From positions 1 to 7,275 of the forward strand of contig JAKALV010000169.1 of the NCBI GenBank assembly GCA_021824055.1: a DNA stretch of 7,275 nucleotides, given 5' to 3'. Below, one piece after another: positions 1 through 5,365 of the stretch. Position 1 is the stretch's first letter. Each line of letters starts with the position of its first letter. This DNA is from Acidobacteriota bacterium (GTDB lineage Bacteria > Acidobacteriota > Vicinamibacteria > Vicinamibacterales > SCN-69-37). The notes beneath the pieces were generated by a model, which saw only the letters and a program-made list of their open reading frames with translations, was not told the DNA's origin and did no database searches. The position numbers and the translations under genes were made by a program.

Positions 1-33
1 GTGTTGAAGCAGCTCGCCGACCGGGCAAGGTAA
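1..33 (+). CDS. 3' end of an unidentified upstream gene (partial)
   Basis: Frame 1 from the first base reads VLKQLADRAR and then stops at TAA (31-33). Frame 2 meets a stop at once; frame 3 stays open into the repeat. The ten residues look like an ordinary amphipathic helical C-terminus, but they are too few to name a family. The heptad repeat begins on the last base of this stop codon, as expected if the repeat fills the gap between two convergent genes. The call is an inference from a very short stretch. Confidence 0.45.
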   Translation: MLKQLADRAR

Positions 34-107
34 GGGTCCAGGGTCCAGGGTCCAGGGTCCAGAGTCCAGAGTCCAGGGTCCAGGGTCCGGGGTTAGGGTC
101 CGGGGTT
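33..107. repeat. G-rich heptad tandem repeat (AGGGTCC/AGAGTCC) with a 13-bp variant
   Basis: Eight head-to-tail 7-mers fill 33-88: four AGGGTCC, two AGAGTCC, then two AGGGTCC. The last unit is also the start of a 13-bp unit, AGGGTCCGGGGTT, present twice (82-94 and 95-107). On the plus strand the GGG runs are spaced by 3-4 bases, so 34-57 and 76-105 each meet a simple four-run G-quadruplex pattern. The array sits between the stop of the upstream gene and the stop of the convergent DUF4342 gene. It has no spacers, so it is not CRISPR. Function unknown; it may be a dispersed intergenic repeat that also stops or slows transcription. Confidence 0.9.
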
Positions 108-405
108 AGGACGGCGGTGTTGGATCCTGGCCCCTGGACTCTGGACTCTGGACCCTGGACTCTTCGACCTCGCGCTCGATGTCGATCGTGCATTCGGTCA
201 TCAGCGCCGCGAGCGCGCCGACGGCCGCCAGCATGGGCGCGAAGACGGCGCCGACCACGCCGATGGTCAGCGGAAACTCGGCAATGGTCTTGTCACCCTG
301 ACGGATGCGAATCCGCCGGACGTTGCCGGCCTCGACAAGCTTCTCTACGGCATCGGCCAGCTGACTGCCGGTCACCTGAATCGTCTCCCACACGGTGCGT
401 CCCAT
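106..405 (-). CDS. DUF4342 domain protein, small, with one hydrophobic segment
   Basis: A 99-residue protein of unknown function. Residues 1-45 resemble the N-terminal part of DUF4342 proteins: a short helix (SQLADAVEKLVEAG), then a basic beta-rich stretch (NVRRIRIRQGDKTIAEFPL). Residues 46-69 form a Gly/Ala-rich hydrophobic segment (LTIGVVGAVFAP onward) that could span or lie on the membrane. The conserved-looking part ends near CTIDIEREV (residue 80). The last 19 residues, rich in Ser, Pro, Glu and Arg, come mostly from the inverted heptad repeat and look like an acquired tail. The start at 405 is chosen because AGAGGAG lies 7 bases upstream and the family similarity begins there; a longer in-frame reading to 612 would run through the divergent gene. 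It converges with the upstream gene and diverges from the operon at 510. The family assignment comes from recall of its characteristic sequence pattern. Confidence 0.82.
   Translation of the reverse strand: MGRTVWETIQVTGSQLADAVEKLVEAGNVRRIRIRQGDKTIAEFPLTIGVVGAVFAPMLAAVGALAALMTECTIDIEREVEESRVQSPESRGQDPTPPS
122..163. repeat. Inverted copy of the heptad repeat, inside the DUF4342 coding region
   Basis: The reverse complement of 122-163 matches 47-88 at 39 of 42 positions. The core 132-156 is a perfect 25-bp inverted match to 54-78. With a 33-bp spacer (89-121), the two arms could form a long hairpin in DNA or RNA. Read on the minus strand, this arm encodes residues 81-95 of the DUF4342 protein, so it is both repeat and coding sequence. 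Confidence 0.9.
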
Positions 406-412
406 CGCGTTG

Positions 413-419
413 CTCCTCT
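413..419 (-). promoter_or_regulatory. Ribosome binding site that fixes the DUF4342 start
   Basis: On the minus strand AGAGGAG sits 7 bases before the ATG at 405-403. This decides the start against the upstream in-frame ATG at 612. No convincing -10/-35 pair was found for either direction in the divergent gap 406-509. Confidence 0.75.
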
Positions 420-500
420 GTGAGTGTCTTACGGATTGAGCGTGGAACGGTTCGCCCCGGGATCGCCACTTTGCTGTACCCTGTCGCCAGCTTCCCGGGG

Positions 501-506
501 GGAGGG
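501..506 (+). promoter_or_regulatory. Ribosome binding site for the first operon gene
   Basis: GGAGGG lies 3 bases before the GTG at 510, within a G-rich run from 497. The spacing is short but usable. It supports GTG 510 over the in-frame TTG at 471, which has no such site, and over the much longer reading from 117, which lies antisense to DUF4342. Confidence 0.55.
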
Positions 507-509
507 CGC

Positions 510-2177
510 GTGGAACTGAGGACCACTCACGCAATTGTGGGCGCCGTGTTGCTGTTGTTCCTGGCCGAAGGGGCGCCCGGCGCCCAGGTCTTGCGCGACC
601 GGCCCGCGCCACCTGTCGCGCCGGGAACGGCGGTTATCAGCGGCCGCATGTCGGTGATGACGCCGTCGGGGCCGGGTCCGGTCCGGCGGGCGCGCGTCAC
701 GATCGAATCCGATGCCCTCAAGCGGCCAATGAGCACCGATACCGACACCGACGGCCGCTACCGATTCACGGCGCTTCCGGCCGGCAGTTTTCGCATTCGC
801 GGCGAGAAGGCCGGCTTTGTGCCGCGGATCGAGGACGTACGCCGTGCGTTTGAACCGGCGGCCGCATTTGATGTGAACGCGGGGCAGTCGGTGACGGTCG
901 ACCTGCCGATGCAACCTAGCGCGGCCCTCGAGGGCCGCATTCTGAAAGACAACGGCGATCCCGCCGTGAACATCGTCGTCTCCGCCGTGCGCATGGCGTA
1001 TGACGAAGACGGCCGGCGGCCCGCCGCGGTGCGGCAGGCGCGAACCGACGACCTCGGACGCTTCCGCGTGCACACGCTGCCGCCGGGCGAGTATCAAGTG
1101 GACGCGGCGCCGGATCCGCTCGATGCCGCGCAGCAGGTGCAGACCCCCGGTCCGCGGCCGCCGTCACCGTCACGCACGTACTATCCCGGGACGCCGAGGC
1201 TCGACGAAGCGCGCGCGGTCGCCGTGACCGAGGGACAAACCGCCAGCAACCTCGACTTCACGCTGACGAGCGTCACGACGTCGTCGATTCGCGGAAAGGT
1301 GGTCACTTCCGACGGTACGCCCGCAAAGGGCCCCGCCGTGCGCTTGCAGCGCGTGGGCGGACCGGTTGGCGAAGTTCGGTGCAGCACGCTGATCGAGGCC
1401 AACGACTTCTTCTGCTTGAACGTGCCGCCAGGCGATTACTGGTTGACAGGCGTCGCGCGCTCCGCTCCAGGCGCCGAGCAGGAATTCAGCGTGACGCGCT
1501 TCACGGTGGAAGGACAGGATCTGACGAACGTCGCGCTCGCGACCGCGAAGCAGCCGCGAGTGAGCGGACGCGTCGAGGGTCTGGCCAATCCGTCGGGATT
1601 GCAGGTCGTTGCGTACGACACGGCCTTCGCATGGCCGGCATTGCCGGGCGATGGCCCGCAGAAGTGGGTGGCGCCGGTTGCGGCGGATGGCACCTTCACG
1701 TTCGCCGCCCTGCCCGGGCCGCGGCTCTTGCGCGTCGACAAGTTGCCGGCCGGCGTGGCGGTCACGAGCATCTTCATCGGTGAGACCCCTGTGACCGACA
1801 CGCCCGTCGAAGTCAAAGCCGCCGACACGCCGTCGTCGGTGCGCGTGGTGTTGACGTCCGAGACGGCCACGATCCATGGCGTCGTGCGCGATGCAGCGGG
1901 CAAGCCGGTGGCTGGCGCGCGGGTGGTGGTGTTCGGCGGCGATGAAACCGCGTGGGGCGCGCGGTCGCGAGTCGTGAAGGCCGTGGAATCGGGCGCGGAT
2001 GGCCGCTACGAGGTCGCCGGGTTGCTCGTCGGCGACTACTCGATCATCGCGCTCACGTTTCTCGAGAACCTGGCGTGGTCTGACGCGGCGGTACTACGCC
2101 GATTGAAGACCGATGCGTTGACGCTGCATGTTGGCGCGGCCGGGACGTACACCGTGCCGCTGGTGGTGAAGCCATGA
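510..2177 (+). CDS. Secreted CarboxypepD_reg-like repeat protein 1
   Basis: A 555-residue exported protein made of repeated transthyretin-like/CarboxypepD_reg beta-sandwich modules. Residues 1-25 are a probable Sec signal (ELRTTHAIVGAVLLLFLAEG, cleavage near GAPGA). About five modules follow, near 42-105, 138-200, 258-315, 348-408 and 453-515. They show the usual pattern of a G-x-V/I strand, a G-x-P turn, then DGRYRF-LPAGSFRI (residues 81-96), DLGRFRV-LPPGEYQV (181-197) or DGRYEV-GLLVGDYSI (498-512). A TYYPGT motif (223-228) follows the second module. No catalytic site is seen; such modules usually act in cell-surface binding or as structural units. There is no peptidase domain and no TonB-dependent receptor barrel, although this module type often precedes one. 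The start is GTG with a nearby GGAGGG. Its stop overlaps the next start as ATGA, so the two genes are probably translationally coupled. The ligand is unknown. Confidence 0.85.
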   Translation: MELRTTHAIVGAVLLLFLAEGAPGAQVLRDRPAPPVAPGTAVISGRMSVMTPSGPGPVRRARVTIESDALKRPMSTDTDTDGRYRFTALPAGSFRIRGEKAGFVPRIEDVRRAFEPAAAFDVNAGQSVTVDLPMQPSAALEGRILKDNGDPAVNIVVSAVRMAYDEDGRRPAAVRQARTDDLGRFRVHTLPPGEYQVDAAPDPLDAAQQVQTPGPRPPSPSRTYYPGTPRLDEARAVAVTEGQTASNLDFTLTSVTTSSIRGKVVTSDGTPAKGPAVRLQRVGGPVGEVRCSTLIEANDFFCLNVPPGDYWLTGVARSAPGAEQEFSVTRFTVEGQDLTNVALATAKQPRVSGRVEGLANPSGLQVVAYDTAFAWPALPGDGPQKWVAPVAADGTFTFAALPGPRLLRVDKLPAGVAVTSIFIGETPVTDTPVEVKAADTPSSVRVVLTSETATIHGVVRDAAGKPVAGARVVVFGGDETAWGARSRVVKAVESGADGRYEVAGLLVGDYSIIALTFLENLAWSDAAVLRRLKTDALTLHVGAAGTYTVPLVVKP

Positions 2178-3835
2178 GGATTCGCACACTTGTGCTCGCG
2201 ATCTTGCTTGGTCTGACGTTCGCCTCGCCCGCGGCCGCGCAGGGCGGTCCACCGGCGGCCCCGGAGGGCACGGGACGGATCGCCGGCCTGGTGACGCGGG
2301 GTGACACGGGGCGGCCGATCGGCGGCGCGACCATTCGCTTGGTGCAGTGGGTGGGTGGAGTTGGCTACCAGAAGGCGGCGCGCACGGACGCGCGCGGCCG
2401 GTTTGAGTTCACCAAGCTGCCCGCGGGTTCGTACCAGGTGACCGCGCAAGCGGAAGGAGTGGTCTCTCTCGAATACGGCCAGCGCCGCCCGTCCGAACCC
2501 GGTGTGCGCATCGAACTGATCGACGGCCAGAACTTCGAGGACGCGGACATCAAATTGCCGAAGACCAGCGCGATCGAAGGCCGATTGCTCGATGAGTTCG
2601 GCGATCCGGTTCCCGGGGTCATGGTGCAGGTGGCGCAAGTGCAGTTCGCGGCCGGCAAGCGGCGGCTGATGCCGATGGGCGGTCCGGCGGCGAATGCGCG
2701 GCCGACCGACGACCTGGGCCAGTTCCGCGTCTCGAACCTCGCGCCGGGCGATTACTACCTGCTGGCGCTGTGCGGACCGTTTGCCGCGGCGACCGATTCC
2801 CCCGGGTTTGCGGTCACCTACTATCCCGGAACGGCGGCGCCGCCCGAGGCCAAGCCCGTGCGGGTGGCTGCCGGGCAGGATGTCAACGGCGTCACGTTCG
2901 CCATGACGCCGGCGCCGATGGCGGCCATCTCCGGAGTGACGCTCGATGCCGATGGCCAGCGGCTGCCGCGCGCCGAGGTGATGCTGATCGCGACGAGTGG
3001 AGGCGACGTGCGCACCCTGGCGATGGGCCGTATGCCGTCCGGGCCCGATGGATCATTCACGTTTCGCAACGTCGCATACGGCACCTACGTGATTCAGGCG
3101 TACGGCCGTCCGGTTGGCGGCGGCAATCTCGGCAAGGCGCCGTTCGGCGCGTTGCCGTTGGTGGTGGCCGGCGACCGCGACGACCTTCGCGTGCAGATTC
3201 TCACGGGCGCCGTGGTGCGCGGCCGCATTCTCTTCGAGGGTGACGCGCCACGACCCGCGCCGAACCGCGTGATGGTGACGGCGGCGCCCGTGGAATTTGT
3301 GAGTGGACCGCTCGGCGGCGGGCCGCCGAACACCGTGACGCACGAGGATTGGACGTTCGACGTGCAGAACATGCAGGGGCTTGGCGTGATTCGCCCGAAC
3401 ATCGGCGCGCCCGGCTGGATTCTCAAGAGCGTGATGGCCGGCGGGCGGGACGTGACGGACGCGGCGGTCGATTTCCGCAAGGGTGACGTCAACGACGTCG
3501 AGATCACGCTCACGAGCCGTGCGTCCGCAGTCAGCGGGAGCGTGATGGACGGCGACATCCCGGCACGTGATTACGCGGTGGTCCTGTTTGCGGACGACGC
3601 GGCCAGCTGGACGTTTCCGTCGCGCTTTCTCGCGGTCGCGAGACCCGCGCCGCAGGGCGGATTTCGCATCGCGGGGCTGCCGCCCGCCGCGTACCTCGCC
3701 GTGGCCCTGCCCTCGGTGAGCAACTTCGAGTTCCAGGATCCCGAGTTCCTGCAGGCGCTGCGCCCGTTCGCCACGCGCGTCGTGCTGAACGAAGGCGACA
3801 CGAAGACGATCGCATTGGGGATAATCAAGCGCTGA
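2174..3835 (+). CDS. Secreted CarboxypepD_reg-like repeat protein 2
   Basis: A 553-residue paralogue of the preceding protein, almost the same length. Residues 1-22 form a clear signal peptide (MRIRTLVLAILLGLT core, cleavage after the AAA before QGG). Modules lie near 33-92 (GRIAGLVTRGDTGRPIGGA to LPAGSYQVTA), 132-198 (AIEGRLLDEFGDPVPGV to LAPGDYYLLAL), 250-310 (AISGVTLDADGQ to VAYGTYVIQAY), 345-420 (VVRGRILFEGD) and 452-512 (AVSGSVMDGD to LPPAAYLAVAL). TYYPGT recurs at 215-220 after the second module, as in protein 1, and is followed by the conserved-looking VAAGQDVNGVTFAMTP. No enzyme motif is present. The ATG is fixed by the signal peptide. It overlaps the upstream TGA by 4 bases and has only a weak GGTGGTGAAG stretch upstream, which fits coupling to the gene before it. 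YaeQ starts 3 bases after its stop. Confidence 0.87.
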   Translation: MRIRTLVLAILLGLTFASPAAAQGGPPAAPEGTGRIAGLVTRGDTGRPIGGATIRLVQWVGGVGYQKAARTDARGRFEFTKLPAGSYQVTAQAEGVVSLEYGQRRPSEPGVRIELIDGQNFEDADIKLPKTSAIEGRLLDEFGDPVPGVMVQVAQVQFAAGKRRLMPMGGPAANARPTDDLGQFRVSNLAPGDYYLLALCGPFAAATDSPGFAVTYYPGTAAPPEAKPVRVAAGQDVNGVTFAMTPAPMAAISGVTLDADGQRLPRAEVMLIATSGGDVRTLAMGRMPSGPDGSFTFRNVAYGTYVIQAYGRPVGGGNLGKAPFGALPLVVAGDRDDLRVQILTGAVVRGRILFEGDAPRPAPNRVMVTAAPVEFVSGPLGGGPPNTVTHEDWTFDVQNMQGLGVIRPNIGAPGWILKSVMAGGRDVTDAAVDFRKGDVNDVEITLTSRASAVSGSVMDGDIPARDYAVVLFADDAASWTFPSRFLAVARPAPQGGFRIAGLPPAAYLAVALPSVSNFEFQDPEFLQALRPFATRVVLNEGDTKTIALGIIKR

Positions 3836-3838
3836 CTT

Positions 3839-4381
3839 GTGGCGCTGACTTCAACGATCTACACGTTCGACATCCAACTCGCCGACATGGACCGCGGCGT
3901 CTACGAGACGCTCGACGTCCGCGCGGCGCAGCATCCGTCCGAAACCGCGGAATCGCTCGTCACGCGCGTTCTGGCGTACTGCTGCGAATACACCGAGGGT
4001 ATCGGTTTCTCGAACGGCATCTCCACGCCGGATGATCCGGCGATCTTCGTGCGCGACCTCACGGGAAGGCTGCGCGTGTGGGTCGACGTCGGCGCGCCCG
4101 ATGCGCCGCGCATGCATCGCGCCAGCAAAGCGGCCGATCGCGTGGCCGTCTACACACACAAGGATCCCCGGCAGCTCCTCGGACAGTGGGCGGGGGAGCG
4201 GATTCACAAGGCCGCCGGCATCGAGTTGCTCGGCATCGATCGCCCTCTGTTGACCGCGCTCGTCGCGAAGCTCGAGCGCCGCATGGCGTTCAGCCTGACG
4301 ATCACCGAACGACATCTGTACGTCGCCATCGGCGAAGACATGATCGATGGTGTGCTGACCCGGCACGAGGTCGCCAGCTGA
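3839..4381 (+). CDS. yaeQ: YaeQ family protein
   Basis: A 180-residue protein, against about 181 in E. coli YaeQ. The N-terminus MALTSTIYTFDIQLADMDRG and the following HPSETAESLVTRVLAYCCEY match the family closely. So do the central TPDDPAIFVRDLTGRLRVWVDVG (split here as residues 63-85) and the RVAVYTHK strand (101-108). YaeQ has a PD-(D/E)XK nuclease-like fold; its biochemical role is unsettled. Acidic residues in DDP (65-66), D73 and D83, plus K108, are where such a site could lie, but this is inference. It should be cytoplasmic, with no signal peptide. GTG is the only start that retains the conserved MAL-ATIY-type beginning. No good Shine-Dalgarno is present, and it starts 3 bases after the preceding stop, so it probably relies on read-on translation. 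The next start is 3 bases after its stop. Confidence 0.93.
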   Translation: MALTSTIYTFDIQLADMDRGVYETLDVRAAQHPSETAESLVTRVLAYCCEYTEGIGFSNGISTPDDPAIFVRDLTGRLRVWVDVGAPDAPRMHRASKAADRVAVYTHKDPRQLLGQWAGERIHKAAGIELLGIDRPLLTALVAKLERRMAFSLTITERHLYVAIGEDMIDGVLTRHEVAS

Positions 4382-4384
4382 GCC

Positions 4385-4978
4385 ATGGCCTCGCACACCA
4401 TCGTCAACGTCGGCTATCGCTCGACGAACTTCTGGGTCGTCACGGCCGGCCGCACCCGGTTGCTCGTCGATCTGGGGTGGATGGGAATGCTCGGCGCGAT
4501 GCGGGCCGAGTTGCAGCGCAAGGGCATCGCCCTCACGGAGATCACGCACGGTTTCGCCACGCACTACCACCTCGACCATGCCGGACTGGCGCAGGAGCTG
4601 AAGGCGTCGGGCATGGTGCTGATCATCACGCCTGAGCAGTTGGCCGGCGCGGCGGTGATGAGGCAGCACGCCAAGCCGCAGGATCATCATATCGACGTCG
4701 TCCTTGACGACGCGAAGACGCGCGTGGTGCCGCTCGCATCGAGCCGCGCGTTTCTCGGTGACATCGGCATCGACGGCGTACTCATTCACACGCCCGGCCA
4801 TTCGGACGACAGCGTCTCGCTGCTCCTGGATGACGGCAGCGCGTTTACCGGGGACTTGACGCATCCCGGCTTCGCAACCGAAGAAGACGAGGACGTGGTC
4901 GCGCGAAGCTGGCAGACTCTTCGCGACCGCGGCGCGAAGACGGTCTACCCAGGCCATGGTTCCGTGAGGCCGCTGTAG
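4385..4978 (+). CDS. Metallo-beta-lactamase-fold hydrolase
   Basis: A 197-residue cytoplasmic protein with the full metal-binding set of the metallo-beta-lactamase superfamily. It has HYHLDH (H60, H62, D64, H65), TPGHSDDSV (H139), FTGD (D157) and YPGHG (H191). The order and spacing fit the glyoxalase II-like or general Zn-hydrolase branch rather than a true beta-lactamase. There is no signal peptide and no extra domain such as a rhodanese or a beta-CASP cap. The length is short but complete for a stand-alone domain. The substrate cannot be read from the sequence; thioesters, lactones or phosphoesters are all possible. It is the last gene of the 510-4978 cluster. The final base of its TAG stop is also the first base of the downstream inverted-end repeat. 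The upstream GAGG near 4370 is a weak, distant ribosome site. Confidence 0.9.
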   Translation: MASHTIVNVGYRSTNFWVVTAGRTRLLVDLGWMGMLGAMRAELQRKGIALTEITHGFATHYHLDHAGLAQELKASGMVLIITPEQLAGAAVMRQHAKPQDHHIDVVLDDAKTRVVPLASSRAFLGDIGIDGVLIHTPGHSDDSVSLLLDDGSAFTGDLTHPGFATEEDEDVVARSWQTLRDRGAKTVYPGHGSVRPL

Positions 4979-5007
4979 CCCTTCGACTCGCTGCGCTCGC
5001 TAAGGGC
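4978..5007. repeat. Short palindrome-ended intergenic repeat (SERSESKG type)
   Basis: GCCCTT (4978-4983) and AAGGGC (5002-5007) are perfect complements flanking an 18-bp GC-rich middle with the pattern CGACTCGCTGCGCTCGCT. Read on the minus strand it gives the peptide SERSESKG, which I recognise as a common spurious translation of a dispersed bacterial intergenic repeat. TTCGACTCGC occurs again at 5009-5018. There is no T-run, so it is a poor intrinsic terminator, though the hairpin may mark the 3' end of the operon transcript. Confidence 0.65.
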
Positions 5008-5063
5008 ATTCGACTCGCCGTGAGCCGCGTGGCCAGCCAGGAGCGAGCCTTGGGCCGACACCC

Positions 5064-5142
5064 GGAAAGCGCTTGACGCCGAGTGGTATCGTCGCGCCCG
5101 AAGGGCGCGCCCGCAAAACCACTCGGGGTCAAGCGACTTTCC
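5064..5142. repeat. Long near-perfect hairpin between operon and tRNA-Leu
   Basis: The left arm 5064-5087 pairs with the right arm 5118-5142. The stem is 24 bp with one G-G mismatch (5078 against 5127) and one bulged A (5136). The best part is CGCTTGAC-CCGAGTGGT against its complement. Nested at the tip is a second perfect 7-bp stem, CGCGCCC (5093-5099) with GGGCGCG (5103-5109), closed by GAA. Asymmetric internal loops (5088-5092 and 5110-5117) separate the two stems. No coding frame here looks real. No T-tract follows on either strand, so a classical terminator is unlikely. It could be a repeat-family hairpin, a processing site, or an RNA-stability element at the 3' end of either the hydrolase or the tRNA transcript. 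Confidence 0.85.
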
Positions 5143-5151
5143 GTTGAATAT

Positions 5152-5238
5152 TGGTGCGGAAGAGAGGACTCGAACCTCCACTCGATTGCTCGAACAAGCT
5201 CCTGAGGCTTGCGCGTCTGCCAATTCCGCCACTTCCGC
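5152..5238 (-). tRNA. tRNA-Leu, anticodon CAG
   Basis: An 87-nt class II tRNA on the minus strand. The acceptor stem GCGGAAG (5238-5232) pairs perfectly with CTTCCGC, followed by discriminator A and an encoded CCA (5154-5152). The D-arm GGCGGAATTGGCAGACGC is typical of bacterial tRNA-Leu. The anticodon stem CAAGC/GCTTG encloses the loop CTCAGGA, giving anticodon CAG, which reads CUG, the main Leu codon in this GC-rich genome. The long variable arm folds as TCGA-GCAA-TCGA. The T-arm GGAGG-TTCGAGT-CCTCT is intact with one G-U pair. It appears functional and stands alone, not in a tRNA cluster. Its 3' flank holds the long hairpin, and its 5' flank a promoter shared with the divergent peptidase gap. 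Confidence 0.97.
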
Positions 5239-5288
5239 ACGAAGGGTGTGTCTTACGGCAGCTCGTCCGGCTCGCGCCGGAACTTCCA

Positions 5289-5317
5289 ATTATAGTCACA
5301 CTCCGCCCGTTTGGCAC
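5289..5317 (-). promoter_or_regulatory. Probable sigma70-type promoter of tRNA-Leu
   Basis: On the minus strand a perfect TATAAT (5294-5289) is preceded, after exactly 17 bases, by GTGCCA (5317-5312), which matches TTGACA at 4 of 6 positions. Transcription would begin near 5282 and leave about 44 nt of leader before the tRNA. AT-rich sequence is rare in this window, so the match stands out. TTGGCA on the plus strand (5311-5316) overlaps the -35 and could serve the divergent peptidase, but no well-spaced -10 accompanies it. Confidence 0.6.
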
Positions 5318-5354
5318 CCACGAGTTGCCATAAGATGCCCCCGTACGATCCCTC

Positions 5355-5360
5355 AGGAGG
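5355..5360 (+). promoter_or_regulatory. Strong ribosome binding site for the M28 peptidase
   Basis: A perfect AGGAGG lies 5 bases before the ATG at 5366. It fixes the start, and the signal peptide follows immediately. It is the best Shine-Dalgarno in the window and suggests efficient translation. Confidence 0.85.
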
Positions 5361-5365
5361 CAGGA

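Larger units (their letters stand above)
406..509. other. Divergent intergenic gap between DUF4342 and the operon
   Basis: This 104-bp stretch separates two genes transcribed apart and should hold both promoters. TTGAGC (436-441) is a possible -35 on the plus strand, but nothing resembling a -10 lies at 16-18 bases from it. On the minus strand TAAGAC (431-426) is a possible -10 without a good partner. Only the two ribosome binding sites are supported. Confidence 0.4.

Noticed and set aside
33..163. A CRISPR array or telomere
   Set aside because: Units are 7 or 13 bp without unique spacers, and no cas genes are present. The TTAGGG-like look comes only from the two 13-bp variants inside a bacterial gene context.
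424..434. GTGTCTTACGG occurs here and at 5248-5258, each just upstream of a minus-strand gene
   Set aside because: Several 11-base coincidences are expected by chance in a window this long, and the position relative to the promoters differs.
117..509. An N-terminal extension of the first operon gene upstream to 117
   Set aside because: It would be translated from the strand opposite DUF4342 and from the repeat arm, giving a low-complexity Arg/Pro/Ser stretch. GTG 510 has a ribosome site and a signal peptide.
3851..4957. A 368-codon minus-strand open frame
   Set aside because: It is fully antisense to YaeQ and the metallo-hydrolase, both of which have clear family motifs. Its composition is typical of a shadow frame.
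5064..5142. Intrinsic terminator or integron attC site
   Set aside because: No T-tract follows on either strand, and I see neither typical attC core sites nor an integrase or cassette genes. The element is left as a hairpin repeat of unknown role.
5152..5238. tRNA-Leu as the attachment site of an integrated element
   Set aside because: No integrase gene and no duplicated tRNA 3' end are present in the window. Sequence beyond it could change this.
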